A stretch of DNA of 64,000 bases from the NCBI RefSeq assembly GCF_018860825.1, contig NZ_JAHKPZ010000030.1, positions 99,621 through 163,620 on the forward strand, read 5' to 3'. Every line of letters begins with the position of its first letter. Within the stretch, counting starts at the first letter, position 1. The notes under the pieces were generated by a model that worked only from the letters and a program-made list of their open reading frames with translations, was not told where the DNA came from and ran no database searches. The translations under genes were made by a program, and so were the position numbers. Origin of the DNA: Lacinutrix sp. C3R15 (GTDB lineage Bacteria > Bacteroidota > Bacteroidia > Flavobacteriales > Flavobacteriaceae). Positions 1 to 8,577 of this stretch are shown here, one piece after another.

Positions 1-275
1 ATAGATTAATCATGTTTTTAACCAATAACCAAAGTATACAAGAAGTTTTATTCTTTCCGCAAATGCGACCTGAAAAGAAAGCTTTAGCGATAAGTGAGGA
101 AGCGAAAGAAGTTTTAAAAACGTTAAAAGCTGCTGAAAAATTAGAATTAAACGATTTAAAAGGAAAGTCTGGTTTAAGCAATAAAAAATGGGATAAAACC
201 ATAAAAGAACTTACTAAAAACAATCTTGCAAAAGTAGAGAAAACAGATGCTGGTTTGTTTGTAGAAATAGTATAA
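1..275 (+). CDS. lysS: Lysyl-tRNA synthetase, C-terminal end (partial)
   Basis: The 5' part lies outside the window. The reading frame enters with the class II aminoacyl-tRNA synthetase motif 3 (D-R-L-I-M-F-L-T) and continues with NNQSIQEVLFFPQMRPEKK, the usual last stretch of bacterial LysS, which charges tRNA-Lys in the cytoplasm. After this point bacterial LysS normally ends, but here about 65 extra residues follow, rich in Lys and Glu, resembling a small helix-turn-helix-like tail. I believe such tails occur in flavobacterial LysS, but this is from memory. A strong hairpin terminator follows about 75 bases downstream. Confidence 0.9.
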   Translation, partial: RLIMFLTNNQSIQEVLFFPQMRPEKKALAISEEAKEVLKTLKAAEKLELNDLKGKSGLSNKKWDKTIKELTKNNLAKVEKTDAGLFVEIV

Positions 276-350
276 GACACCCTTTTCGCGAAGGCAAAAT
301 TTTATAACAAGTAACAGATTGCTTTGTTGCAATTGCAAGGACTTAAAAAC

Positions 351-383
351 AAAAAAGGAACTACAATTTGTAGTTCCTTTTTT
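351..383 (+). terminator. Intrinsic terminator after lysS
   Basis: A 15-bp perfect stem (AAAAAAGGAACTACA / TGTAGTTCCTTTTTT) with a 3-base loop ends in a T run. It lies 75 bases after the lysS stop codon. Confidence 0.85.
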
Positions 384-486
384 TATTGAAAATATGTAGA
401 TACAATAATTTGATGCTTTTTCCTTATATTTAACATAAGATTACCCTAGAACAACAGCTGAATAAAAAAACCATAAAACTTTACAA

Positions 487-1011
487 ATGAAAAAGTTACC
501 CATTGTACTAGTGCTGTTATTTTTATTTCCTATTGTATTTCAAGCACAAAATGTAAACACCGAAAAATCTGTTGTTGATTTTAAAATTAACAATCTTGTT
601 TTTAGTAATGTAAAAGGCACCTTTAAAGAAATGACAGGAACGCTAAATATGGATCCCGAAAACTTAAGCGATTCATTTATAAATGTGTGTATTTCTGCAA
701 AATCTGTAAACACAGGAAATGATAAAAGAGACGCACATCTACGTTCTGAAGATTTTTTTTACGTAGCAAACAATCCTAATATTTGCTATGTTTCTACTAC
801 TATTTCAAGGTCAGAAGACGGTTTTACAACCACAGGAAAACTAACCATATTAGGAGTAAGTCGAGATGTTACTATTCCGTTTACCTATAAAAACAACACC
901 TTTATTGGTGCATTTAAAATAAACAGAACAGACTATCATCTTGGTAAAAATGAAAACCCCTTTGTAATTGGTGAAATGGTAAAAATTAAAATAACATGTT
1001 TGGTTAGTTAA
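487..1011 (+). CDS. YceI family periplasmic protein (copy 1)
   Basis: This 174-residue protein has a signal peptide (about residues 1-20, ending Q-A-Q) followed by a YceI-like lipocalin-fold domain. The hallmark strands are visible: EKSVVDFKI near the start, DKRDAHLRSEDFF in the middle and GKLTILGVSRDVTIPF near the end. YceI proteins bind isoprenoid-type lipids in the periplasm in known cases; the ligand here is unknown. A paralogue follows 64 bases downstream in the same orientation, so the pair is probably a tandem duplication and may be co-transcribed. Confidence 0.88.
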   Translation: MKKLPIVLVLLFLFPIVFQAQNVNTEKSVVDFKINNLVFSNVKGTFKEMTGTLNMDPENLSDSFINVCISAKSVNTGNDKRDAHLRSEDFFYVANNPNICYVSTTISRSEDGFTTTGKLTILGVSRDVTIPFTYKNNTFIGAFKINRTDYHLGKNENPFVIGEMVKIKITCLVS

Positions 1012-1075
1012 AGCTAATCTTACCCTAGTTTTTGACAAAACATGCATTGAAATATAACTTTTTAAACAGTAAAAC

Positions 1076-1606
1076 ATGAAAAAACGAATAGTAGGCTTCG
1101 CCTTATTTTTTATCACAATTTTTACTAGTCTGCACGCGCAACAAACTATAAATCAAGAAAAATCTGTAATCGATTTTCAAATTACAGGTGGAGGAATTTT
1201 TAAAGTAAAAGGTACTTTTACAGGAATGCAAGGCGACTTTAATTTAAATTCTAACGCATTAGAAAACGCCAATTTTGATATATGTGTAGACGCAGCATCC
1301 ATAAATACAAAAAACAAAAAAAGAGACGACCATTTACGTAGTTCTGATTTTCTAGATATAGAAAAATTTAAAAACATTTGCTTTGTTTCTTCTGCTGTAA
1401 CAAAAACAGAAAATGGTTTTAAAACCATAGGAAACCTGACTATTCATGGGGTTACAAAAATAGTAGAAATACCATTTACCTTTACTAACAATACATTTGT
1501 AGGCCATTTAACAGTCAACAGGTTTGACTATAATATAGGGGATGATTTTAGCACCATAAGAGTTGGTAAAGAAGCTACAGTCACCATAACCTGTATTATT
1601 AACTAA
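1076..1606 (+). CDS. YceI family periplasmic protein (copy 2)
   Basis: This 176-residue protein has a signal peptide (MKKRIVGFALFFITIFTSLHAQ) and a complete YceI domain with KKRDDHLRSSDFL and GNLTIHGVTKIVEIPF. It is clearly paralogous to the gene just upstream, with the same length and motif order but only moderate residue identity, so the duplication is not recent. It probably acts as a periplasmic lipid or quinone carrier, by family analogy only. Confidence 0.88.
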   Translation: MKKRIVGFALFFITIFTSLHAQQTINQEKSVIDFQITGGGIFKVKGTFTGMQGDFNLNSNALENANFDICVDAASINTKNKKRDDHLRSSDFLDIEKFKNICFVSSAVTKTENGFKTIGNLTIHGVTKIVEIPFTFTNNTFVGHLTVNRFDYNIGDDFSTIRVGKEATVTITCIIN

Positions 1607-1621
1607 CAAATTAATTTAGCT

Positions 1622-1629
1622 TACTTTTG
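1622..1629 (+). promoter_or_regulatory. Possible -7 promoter element (TACTTTTG)
   Basis: The octamer matches the Bacteroidota housekeeping -7 consensus TAnnTTTG and lies 16 bases before the M28 peptidase start codon. No TTG -33 element is seen at the right distance, so support is weak. Confidence 0.35.
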
Positions 1630-1645
1630 CAAAAACTAGTTTTAA

Positions 1646-2806
1646 ATGAAATCTAACTTTACAAAACTTATAATTTGTTTCTTTATAAGTATTTCTACTT
1701 ATGCACAAACCCATAACAGTTACTACCAAAGTGTTGTAGATAATGTTTCTGCAACCAACATACTTACAGATTTAACTAGTTTTGAAAATTTTGGAGTTAA
1801 AGAAGTAGGTACTTCTGCATTAAGCAATACGGAAAACTGGATTACTTCACGCTATACCAGCTTAGGCTATACAGATATAGAATTACAACCTTTTACATAT
1901 GCCGCTGGTACAAGTAACAATATAATTATTACCAAAACAGGAACTGTTTATCCAGACACGTATATAATTATTGATGCGCATTATGATACTATTAATGGTC
2001 CTGGCACCAATGACAATGGTAGTGGCACCGTTTTATTATTAGAAATAGCAAGGTTACTTACCAATATAAACACAGAGTATTCTATAAAAATCATCCATTT
2101 TAGTGGGGAAGAAGATGGTTTAATAGGAAGTAATTATTATGTAAACAACACCGTAAATCCTGAAAACTTAGATATTCATTTGGTGTTTAATTTAGATCAA
2201 GTAGGAGGAGTTAATGGAGCAACAAATAACACTATCACTTGTGAAGAAGACAGAAGCAACCCTCCTGCTAACAATAGTGAATCTTCTGTTATAACCAATA
2301 TTCTTGCTAATTGTATAGAATTATACTCTAATTTAAATACGCAAATCTCTTATGCCTATGCTTCAGATTATGTTCCTTTTGAAAATAATGGTGAAATCAT
2401 AACAGGTTTATATGAAACAAACGAAACTACTCACGCACATACACCTACAGACTTATTAATAAATATGGATCCTGCTTACCTAACAGAAGTTACTAAAGGG
2501 GCTTTAGGTGCTTTGCTAGAATTTGCTGTAAGCACAAATGCTTTAAGTACTAATGAAAACATTCAAGACCCCATTAGCATCTATCCAAACCCTAGTAATA
2601 ATGGTGTTTTAAATCTTAATTTTTTAAATGCTACTAGCACAAATAGGTCTTTAAAAATTTATGATGTTTTAGGAAAAGAAATTTACACCAAATCTAATTT
2701 ACAAGTTTCAGAAACCATACCACTAAAAGGTTTACAAAAAGGAATGTATATTGTTGTTCTTAAAACAGACAACAAATCCATCACTAAAAAATGGATCATT
2801 AATTAA
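1646..2806 (+). CDS. Secreted M28 family zinc peptidase with T9SS sorting domain
   Basis: This 386-residue protein has a signal peptide (about 1-20), an M28 aminopeptidase domain and a C-terminal type A T9SS sorting domain from about residue 312 (SIYPNPS...KGMYIVVL...KKWIIN). The co-catalytic zinc ligands and the general base are visible: His112 and Asp114 (DAHYD), Asp123 (NDNGSG), Glu155/Glu156 (SGEEDG), Asp184 (LDQVGG) and His263 or His265 (THAHT). It should cleave N-terminal residues from peptides outside the cell or at the cell surface, feeding amino acid uptake. All expected active-site residues are present. Confidence 0.92.
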   Translation: MKSNFTKLIICFFISISTYAQTHNSYYQSVVDNVSATNILTDLTSFENFGVKEVGTSALSNTENWITSRYTSLGYTDIELQPFTYAAGTSNNIIITKTGTVYPDTYIIIDAHYDTINGPGTNDNGSGTVLLLEIARLLTNINTEYSIKIIHFSGEEDGLIGSNYYVNNTVNPENLDIHLVFNLDQVGGVNGATNNTITCEEDRSNPPANNSESSVITNILANCIELYSNLNTQISYAYASDYVPFENNGEIITGLYETNETTHAHTPTDLLINMDPAYLTEVTKGALGALLEFAVSTNALSTNENIQDPISIYPNPSNNGVLNLNFLNATSTNRSLKIYDVLGKEIYTKSNLQVSETIPLKGLQKGMYIVVLKTDNKSITKKWIIN

Positions 2807-2919
2807 CAATAAAACTATTTATCTTTAACGCAAACCATAGTAAAACTTAATTTTCAATAAAAAATTCTTCATTTTAATAGCAATTTCATTAATTTAACAA
2901 CGGCTATTAATTTTATATT

Positions 2920-4161
2920 ATGAAGAATTTATTATTCACCCTTCTATTTGCATGCACGTTAACCTCTTGCTTTAATGATCCAGATGATGAATTTATAGAA
3001 CAGTGTTTAACACCTATAAATATTCAGTTAAGTAATACCACACAGGAAAGTACAACCATTACTTGGGAAGACAGTAATACTTTTACTACTTACACTATAG
3101 AATATGGCGTTTCTGGTTTTACATTAGGTTTTGGCGAAACCTTGACAACTACAGATACCAACATCACTTTAGTGGGTTTAGAAGCAAACACATCTTATGA
3201 TTTTTACATACAATCTATTTGCAGTGATAATGTTAGCATGCTAACCAACGTTTTTAGTTTTACTACAACTGCACCTATAGTAGTTTCTCAATTTGTAAAC
3301 AATCTATCAGACATGCATATTTACTCTGGAAATCTTGAAGATTTAAATCCTAGTCCATACGCTTTTGAATATGATTTAATTTCACCTTTATTTACAGATT
3401 ACGCATACAAACAGCGTATAATTGCATTGCCTTCTGGCGAAGCAATGCAGTATGTAGATAATGGGTTACCAATATTTCCTGACAATACCGTTATTGCTAA
3501 AACATTCTACTATTTTAATGATGAACGCGATATTACTTTAGGAAAAAAAATCATGGAAACCAGAATTTTAATAAAACAAAATGGCTCTTGGGTTACCGGA
3601 AATTACAAATGGAACGAAGCACAAACCGAAGCTACTTTAGACCCTAACGGTAGTGTTGTAGCTTACAATTATGTAAATAATGCAGGAGAACCAAAAAGCG
3701 TAAATTATGAAATTCCATCAAACACAGATTGTTTTACTTGCCATAGTAACAATAGCATCCTTACACCAATTGGTCCAAAATTACGATCGATGCATTTTAA
3801 CAATCAACTACAATCTTTTGTAGACCAAAACCTACTTTCTAATATCACAGATGTTTCCAACATAACCATGCTACCAGATTGGAAAAACGACAGAGACTAC
3901 TCCTTAATGCAAAGAGCAAGAGCGTATTTTGATGTTAACTGTGCGCATTGCCACTCTCCAGGAGGAACTTGTGACACTACCTCTATTTTAGACTTTAGTT
4001 TTGAAAGACCTTTTGATGAAACAAATATATACTTACAACGATTTACTATTCAAGCAAGAACTCAAAATTATACAAACGACTATTCAATGCCTTTAATTGG
4101 CACCACAATGATTCATGCAGAAGGCTACGCGCTAATTGAAGCATTTGTAGACTCCTTATAA
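2920..4161 (+). CDS. Lipoprotein with fibronectin type III domain and cytochrome-like CxxCH motifs
   Basis: This 413-residue protein starts with a lipoprotein signal peptide (LTSC at about 14-17). A fibronectin type III domain spans about 30-122 (TPINIQLSNTTQESTTITW...YDFYIQSIC). The remainder resembles a conserved bacterial family I recall as TIGR03806 (HNE_0200), and carries two haem-attachment motifs, CFTCH at 271-275 and CAHCH at 341-345. It is probably an outer-membrane or periplasmic c-type cytochrome-like protein. The electron partner and substrate are unknown, and haem attachment is inferred from the motifs only. Confidence 0.75.
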   Translation: MKNLLFTLLFACTLTSCFNDPDDEFIEQCLTPINIQLSNTTQESTTITWEDSNTFTTYTIEYGVSGFTLGFGETLTTTDTNITLVGLEANTSYDFYIQSICSDNVSMLTNVFSFTTTAPIVVSQFVNNLSDMHIYSGNLEDLNPSPYAFEYDLISPLFTDYAYKQRIIALPSGEAMQYVDNGLPIFPDNTVIAKTFYYFNDERDITLGKKIMETRILIKQNGSWVTGNYKWNEAQTEATLDPNGSVVAYNYVNNAGEPKSVNYEIPSNTDCFTCHSNNSILTPIGPKLRSMHFNNQLQSFVDQNLLSNITDVSNITMLPDWKNDRDYSLMQRARAYFDVNCAHCHSPGGTCDTTSILDFSFERPFDETNIYLQRFTIQARTQNYTNDYSMPLIGTTMIHAEGYALIEAFVDSL

Positions 4162-4241
4162 TTACATCTGTTAAGTCGCATATTTTTCATGAATTTAAAG
4201 AGAGAAATTTGAACAGAGAAAAAGAAAAACACAAGCTACAC

Positions 4242-4275
4242 AAAACAGGATTCCGTTAATCAAGAAGCCTGTTTT
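4242..4275 (+). terminator. Possible terminator hairpin
   Basis: AAAACAGG and CCTGTTTT form an 8-bp stem with an 18-base loop, followed by TTTACTT. It lies about 80 bases after the cytochrome-like lipoprotein gene. The loop is long, so this is tentative. The rest of the 4162-4410 gap holds no recognisable gene. Confidence 0.45.
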
Positions 4276-4410
4276 TACTTATAAACCACTATTTTTAATA
4301 GCTAAAAAACAACTAATAAATATGTTAACATACAGTTAAAAACATTTTAACAATTAAACTATTTAACATTTACAATGTCATAGAAGCAAATAACAATAAA
4401 AACAAAAAAG

Positions 4411-4848
4411 ATGAAAAAATTATTAGTAATAGCATTAGCCTTAGTAACTATTCAAGTTAGTGCGCAAGAGAAAAGAGAAGGAAGACAAAGAAAAGCAGAT
4501 TTTTCACCAGAAGAAATAGCGCAATTACAAACAAAACAAATGACCTTAGATTTAGATCTAACAGATGAGCAACAAGAAAAAATAGGAGCCATTAATCTAG
4601 AGAATGCCATAGCTAGAAAAGCAAAAATGGAAGCTAGAAAAAAATCTGATGAAAAACCTAGCAAAGAAGAAATGCTAAAGATGAAAAATGAAAGATTAGA
4701 TGCTCAAATTGAAACAAAAAGAAAAATGAAAAGCATCTTAAACGAAGAGCAATATGCTAAATGGGAAAAAACACAAGGTAAAAGAAGCCATATGCAAAGA
4801 AAAGGGAAAAAAGAAATGAGAGATGGAGAACCTAAAGATGATGAATAG
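4411..4848 (+). CDS. Small secreted Spy/DUF4890-like protein
   Basis: This 145-residue protein has a signal peptide (MKKLLVIALALVTIQVSAQ) and a highly charged, Lys/Glu-rich, all-helical mature part. LDLTDEQQEKIGAIN and LNEEQYAKWEK match the two LTxxQ-type segments of Spy/CpxP-like and DUF4890 periplasmic proteins. In enterobacteria such proteins are ATP-independent chaperones; the role here is inferred. The C-terminal 25 residues are strongly basic then acidic. A bidirectional terminator follows. Confidence 0.75.
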   Translation: MKKLLVIALALVTIQVSAQEKREGRQRKADFSPEEIAQLQTKQMTLDLDLTDEQQEKIGAINLENAIARKAKMEARKKSDEKPSKEEMLKMKNERLDAQIETKRKMKSILNEEQYAKWEKTQGKRSHMQRKGKKEMRDGEPKDDE

Positions 4849-4873
4849 GTAAAAGTTAGTTTTAGTTTTTTTT

Positions 4874-4909
4874 AAAGCACCTTAAAAGAGTACTCTTTTA
4901 AGGTGCTTT
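4874..4909. terminator. Bidirectional terminator between convergent genes
   Basis: This is a 36-base perfect palindrome (AAAGCACCTTAAAAGAGT and its exact complement) with T runs on both outer sides. It separates the Spy-like gene (+) from hemL (-) and can serve both. Confidence 0.88.
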
Positions 4910-4915
4910 TATACT

Positions 4916-6202
4916 TTATAAGGTTTTAGCAACTGTATGTACAGCACGAATTGTTTTATCTAAATCTGCATAACTTAAAGCATCTGTTATAAACCAAGTT
5001 TCAAAAGCACTAGGAGCAATATAAACACCTTGATTTAACATACCATGAAAGAATTTTTTAAAAGTATCATTATTTCCTTTTGCCGAAGTTTCAAAATTTA
5101 AAACTTCGTCTGCAGTAAAATGTACAGAAATCATAGACCCTACGCTATTTATAGTATGTGTAATATTATTTTCGTTTAAAGCATCAGCAATTCCATGATG
5201 TAAATATTCGGTTTTTTCCGCCAAACGATTATAAATCGCTGTATCTTTATTTAACTCCTGCAACATGGCTAAACCTGCAGCCATTGCTAACGGGTTTCCA
5301 CTTAAAGTTCCTGCTTGATACACAGGCCCAAGAGGTGCTAGATGACTCATAATTTCTTTATTCGCAGCAAATGCTCCAACAGGTAATCCGCCTCCAATAA
5401 CTTTACCAAAACAAACAATATCTGCTTTAATATTAAACAACTCTTGCGCACCACCTTTTGCAAGTCTAAACCCTGTCATTACCTCATCAAAAATTAAAAG
5501 AATCTTATTGTCTGTACACAATTCTCTTAATTGTTGTAAAAAATTATTTTTTGGAGGAATACATCCCATATTTCCTGCAACAGGCTCAATAATAACACAA
5601 GCTATTTCGCCCTTATTAGCTGCAATAATTTGTTTTACATTTTCAATATCATTATAAACAGCCAGCAAAGTATCTTTTGCTGTACCCTGTGTTACTCCCG
5701 GACTATTAGGTGCCCCAAAAGTTACAGCGCCACTTCCTGCTTGTATTAAAAAAGAGTCACTATGCCCATGATAACAGCCAGCAAATTTTATAATTTTATC
5801 TTTTCCTGTATACCCACGAGCAAGACGAACAGCACTCATACAAGCTTCTGTTCCTGAATTTACAAAACGAATCATTTCAATATTAGGCACCATAGAAACA
5901 GCCAATGCGGCAATTTTCGTTTCAATTTCTGTTGGTGTACCAAAAGAAGTTCCTTTTTTGGTTTTTTCAACTACAGCATCTACTACTGGCTGATATGCGT
6001 GACCAAGTATCATTGGTCCCCAAGAATTTATATAATCTATATATTCATTATTATCTTCATCTGTTAAATAAGCTCCTTTTGCTTCTTTAATAAATATTGG
6101 TGTTCCTCCTACAGCTTTAAAAGCTCTTACAGGAGAGTTCACTCCTCCAGGAATTACTTTTTCTGCTTGTGCAAATAATGCACTACTACGTGTATAACTC
6201 AT
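4916..6202 (-). CDS. hemL: Glutamate-1-semialdehyde 2,1-aminomutase
   Basis: This 428-residue protein has the full family length. It converts glutamate-1-semialdehyde to 5-aminolevulinate in the C5 route of haem biosynthesis, in the cytoplasm. Visible signatures are [12 protein letters not shown] near the N-terminus, the PLP-contacting GCYHGHSD, the [10 protein letters not shown] aspartate motif and the PLP Schiff-base Lys267 in [13 protein letters not shown]. The stop is six bases from the shared palindromic terminator. Its start codon directly abuts the stop of the upstream glucosaminidase gene, so the two are probably translationally coupled. Confidence 0.97.
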   Translation of the reverse strand: MSYTRSSALFAQAEKVIPGGVNSPVRAFKAVGGTPIFIKEAKGAYLTDEDNNEYIDYINSWGPMILGHAYQPVVDAVVEKTKKGTSFGTPTEIETKIAALAVSMVPNIEMIRFVNSGTEACMSAVRLARGYTGKDKIIKFAGCYHGHSDSFLIQAGSGAVTFGAPNSPGVTQGTAKDTLLAVYNDIENVKQIIAANKGEIACVIIEPVAGNMGCIPPKNNFLQQLRELCTDNKILLIFDEVMTGFRLAKGGAQELFNIKADIVCFGKVIGGGLPVGAFAANKEIMSHLAPLGPVYQAGTLSGNPLAMAAGLAMLQELNKDTAIYNRLAEKTEYLHHGIADALNENNITHTINSVGSMISVHFTADEVLNFETSAKGNNDTFKKFFHGMLNQGVYIAPSAFETWFITDALSYADLDKTIRAVHTVAKTL

Positions 6203-7003
6203 TTAATAATCTTTAGGCATTGGTTTAACAAAAAGTACTTGACCTACAAATAAGCCTGTATCCTCTAAACCATTTAGTTCTTGAAGTTCTTTAACCGTTA
6301 ATTTATATTTTTTTGAAATAGAATATAAAGTATCTCCTTTAATAACGGTATGTTTATCATTATTAGTAGCGTTCTTACCTAAAACCTCAGCATCAAACCT
6401 ATGTAATTGGTAACGCTCTATTAAGCTAATTAATTTATTTGGGTATTTTCTATCTGTTGCATAACCTGCTGATCGTAAACCTTTTGCCCAAGATTCATAA
6501 TCATCTTGTTCAAAATCAAACAAAGCACTGTAACGCTTTCTTCCTGTTAAAAAAAGCGAATGATCTCTAAACGAGTATTTAGAGTTGTTATATTTTCTAA
6601 AACATTCTTGCGATGCATCATCATCATGATAAATTCTTGCTCCAGTCCAGTCGTGACATTTTATACCAAAATGGTTATTAGCCTCTACAGAAAGTCTTCC
6701 TTTTCCAGAAGCAGACTCTAAAATACCTTGCGCTAGAGTAATACTAGCCGGAATACCATATGCACGCATTTCATCTTGAGCAATATCACTATAAATAGCA
6801 ATATATTCTTCGGTTGCATTTGCATATACCTCAGGAGTATTTTGAGTAATTTCTGGCGTAACTACCACCTCTGTTGCTTCCGCCTTCTTTTCTTTTCGCT
6901 TATCTACTATAACTGTTTTATTTTTTTTAGTAGTCACTTTTTTACTAGAGCCACAGCTAAACATAAAAACCGCTAAGCAACTTAAAATTATTATTTTCTT
7001 CAT
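6203..7003 (-). CDS. Glucosaminidase lipoprotein with LysM domain
   Basis: This 266-residue protein begins with a lipoprotein signal (MFSCGSS, Cys17). A basic linker comes next, then a GH73-type glucosaminidase domain at about 70-205 (SITLAQGILESASGKGRLS...NNHFGIKCHDW...GYATDRKYPNKLISLIERY). A LysM peptidoglycan-binding domain closes the protein (HTVIKGDTLYSISKKYKLTVKELQELNGL). It should hydrolyse peptidoglycan glycan strands at the outer envelope. It is the middle gene of a three-gene minus-strand operon with 0-3 base gaps, between an ACC-deaminase-like enzyme and hemL. The pairing with hemL has no obvious functional logic. Confidence 0.92.
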   Translation of the reverse strand: MKKIIILSCLAVFMFSCGSSKKVTTKKNKTVIVDKRKEKKAEATEVVVTPEITQNTPEVYANATEEYIAIYSDIAQDEMRAYGIPASITLAQGILESASGKGRLSVEANNHFGIKCHDWTGARIYHDDDASQECFRKYNNSKYSFRDHSLFLTGRKRYSALFDFEQDDYESWAKGLRSAGYATDRKYPNKLISLIERYQLHRFDAEVLGKNATNNDKHTVIKGDTLYSISKKYKLTVKELQELNGLEDTGLFVGQVLFVKPMPKDY

Positions 7004-7006
7004 TTT

Positions 7007-7894
7007 TTATTGAATCAATGGTAAATTTTTCTTTTTCAAAACAGTATTCATACCAGGAATACCTTGCAATCCTCCTGTATGAATAATGAGTATTTTGGAG
7101 CCCTTCGGGAAAAACCCTTTGCTTATTAAATCCCGAATTCCAAACAGCATTTTTCCTGTATAAACAGGGTCTAACGGTATATTGTTTTGTTTTTTAAACT
7201 GATTTATAAAATCTATTAATTCAGCATTTACTTTAGCATAACCTCCAAAATGATAATCTGTAATAAGCTCCCAATTTGTTTTGGTTGTAAATTTACTAAT
7301 TTCTTCTTGTAAAAAGTCTCCTTTTAACGCCGGAAATCCAAGAATTTTTTGATGCGCAAAGCTAGCATTTATAATTCCTGAAATTGTTCCTCCTGTTCCT
7401 ACAGGACAACAAATATAATCATACACTTCATCTTCTTTTTCAAGAATTTCTTCACAACCTTTCACAGCTAGAATATTTGTACCTCCTTCTGGAATTAAAT
7501 AAAAATCGCCAAACTCTTTTTTTAAGTTTTCCAAAAAACAATCTGTTGTTTTATTTCTATACTCCTCTCGGGTTATAAATTTAAATTGCATACCTGACTC
7601 TTGTGAAAACAGTAAAGTAGGATTTTCATTTATTTTAGAATGCAACTCTTCTCCTCTAATAACACCAATTGTTTTAAAACCATTTTCTTTTCCTGCTACT
7701 GCTACTGCCGCAATATGGTTAGAATATGCACCACCAAAGGTAACTAAAGTTGTTTTCTTTAGATTTTTAGCTTCTAAAATATTATACTTAAGCTTACTTA
7801 ATTTATTCCCAGAAATAAAAGTATGATTCAAATAGGTTTTTTTTACACAAACCTGATAACCAGAATCTAAGAAAACACTACCCGTTAAACTCAT
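7007..7894 (-). CDS. PLP-dependent ACC deaminase / D-cysteine desulfhydrase family enzyme
   Basis: This 295-residue protein is a fold-type II PLP enzyme. The motif GNKLSKLKYNI carries the probable Schiff-base Lys31. TFGGAYSNHIAA is the substrate and PLP-phosphate contact, and CCPVGTGGTISGI is the glycine-rich phosphate loop. The family contains 1-aminocyclopropane-1-carboxylate deaminases and D-cysteine desulfhydrases, and the substrate cannot be decided from the sequence. It is the first gene of a minus-strand operon with the glucosaminidase and hemL. The 194 bases upstream up to 8088 contain no gene. Confidence 0.85.
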   Translation of the reverse strand: MSLTGSVFLDSGYQVCVKKTYLNHTFISGNKLSKLKYNILEAKNLKKTTLVTFGGAYSNHIAAVAVAGKENGFKTIGVIRGEELHSKINENPTLLFSQESGMQFKFITREEYRNKTTDCFLENLKKEFGDFYLIPEGGTNILAVKGCEEILEKEDEVYDYICCPVGTGGTISGIINASFAHQKILGFPALKGDFLQEEISKFTTKTNWELITDYHFGGYAKVNAELIDFINQFKKQNNIPLDPVYTGKMLFGIRDLISKGFFPKGSKILIIHTGGLQGIPGMNTVLKKKNLPLIQ

Positions 7895-8088
7895 TTTTAA
7901 ATGAAAATGATTTATTATTAAAATATTTTAAACTATATTAGCTTAAAGCGTTAATTATTTACTTATAATACAACAAAAACATTAAATCTATTAATATTTT
8001 TGTGATTTTTCTATAGATTCCCTAAATCTACTCTTTATAGCACCTATAATGTCTTTTGACATAAACTTATGTTCCAAATTTAAAGTTT

Positions 8089-8562
8089 ATGATGAAAAAA
8101 CTACACATTATGCTATTAAAAAAAAATTTCCCATCCATTAAACTATGTCACACTATTCTTCTTTTCTTCTTTTTCAGCATTCCTGCACTAGCTCAAGAAA
8201 TAGAAACCCCTAACAACTGCAGCACTGGTTACACTTTTGAAACAAAATCAGTATATGAAAGTAGCGATATTACCAAAGACATTGAAGTTTCATGGAATTT
8301 CTTACAAGCAAATAATAAAGAACACCTAGATCTTATTATTGAAATACAACCTCTAAACGCATGTTGGCAAGGAGTTAACGCAACAAATCGTTCAGAAAAA
8401 ACCAGTATACCTATTGAAAACTTCAGACAATCTTACAAAGGAGAACTAATGTTTACATTTTCGCAATTAAATAGTAAATGCATTAAATGGAGAGCCAAAA
8501 TAATTAATTCAAGGAATAATTGTACAAATTATACTCCTTGGACATTTTCTAGCCTTCTTTAA
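8089..8562 (+). CDS. Small secreted protein of unknown function
   Basis: I do not recognise this 157-residue protein. It has a long N-terminal segment with a hydrophobic core at about 22-37 ending in A-L-A-Q, consistent with a signal peptide. The mature part is about 120 residues with five cysteines (NNCSTGY, NACWQG, SKCIKW, NNCTNY) and a predicted beta-rich character. It ends with TPWTF, and the overall pattern is like a fibronectin or immunoglobulin-like fold without a sorting domain. It lies 15 bases before the giant CUB-domain protein and is probably co-transcribed with it, so it may be an accessory secreted partner. Confidence 0.6.
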   Translation: MMKKLHIMLLKKNFPSIKLCHTILLFFFFSIPALAQEIETPNNCSTGYTFETKSVYESSDITKDIEVSWNFLQANNKEHLDLIIEIQPLNACWQGVNATNRSEKTSIPIENFRQSYKGELMFTFSQLNSKCIKWRAKIINSRNNCTNYTPWTFSSLL

Positions 8563-8577
8563 TTATTAAAAACTACT

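Noticed and set aside
8048..8061. ATGTC-TTTT-GACAT palindrome upstream of the CUB operon
   Set aside because: Only a 5-bp stem; no regulator next to it. Could be chance in AT-rich DNA.
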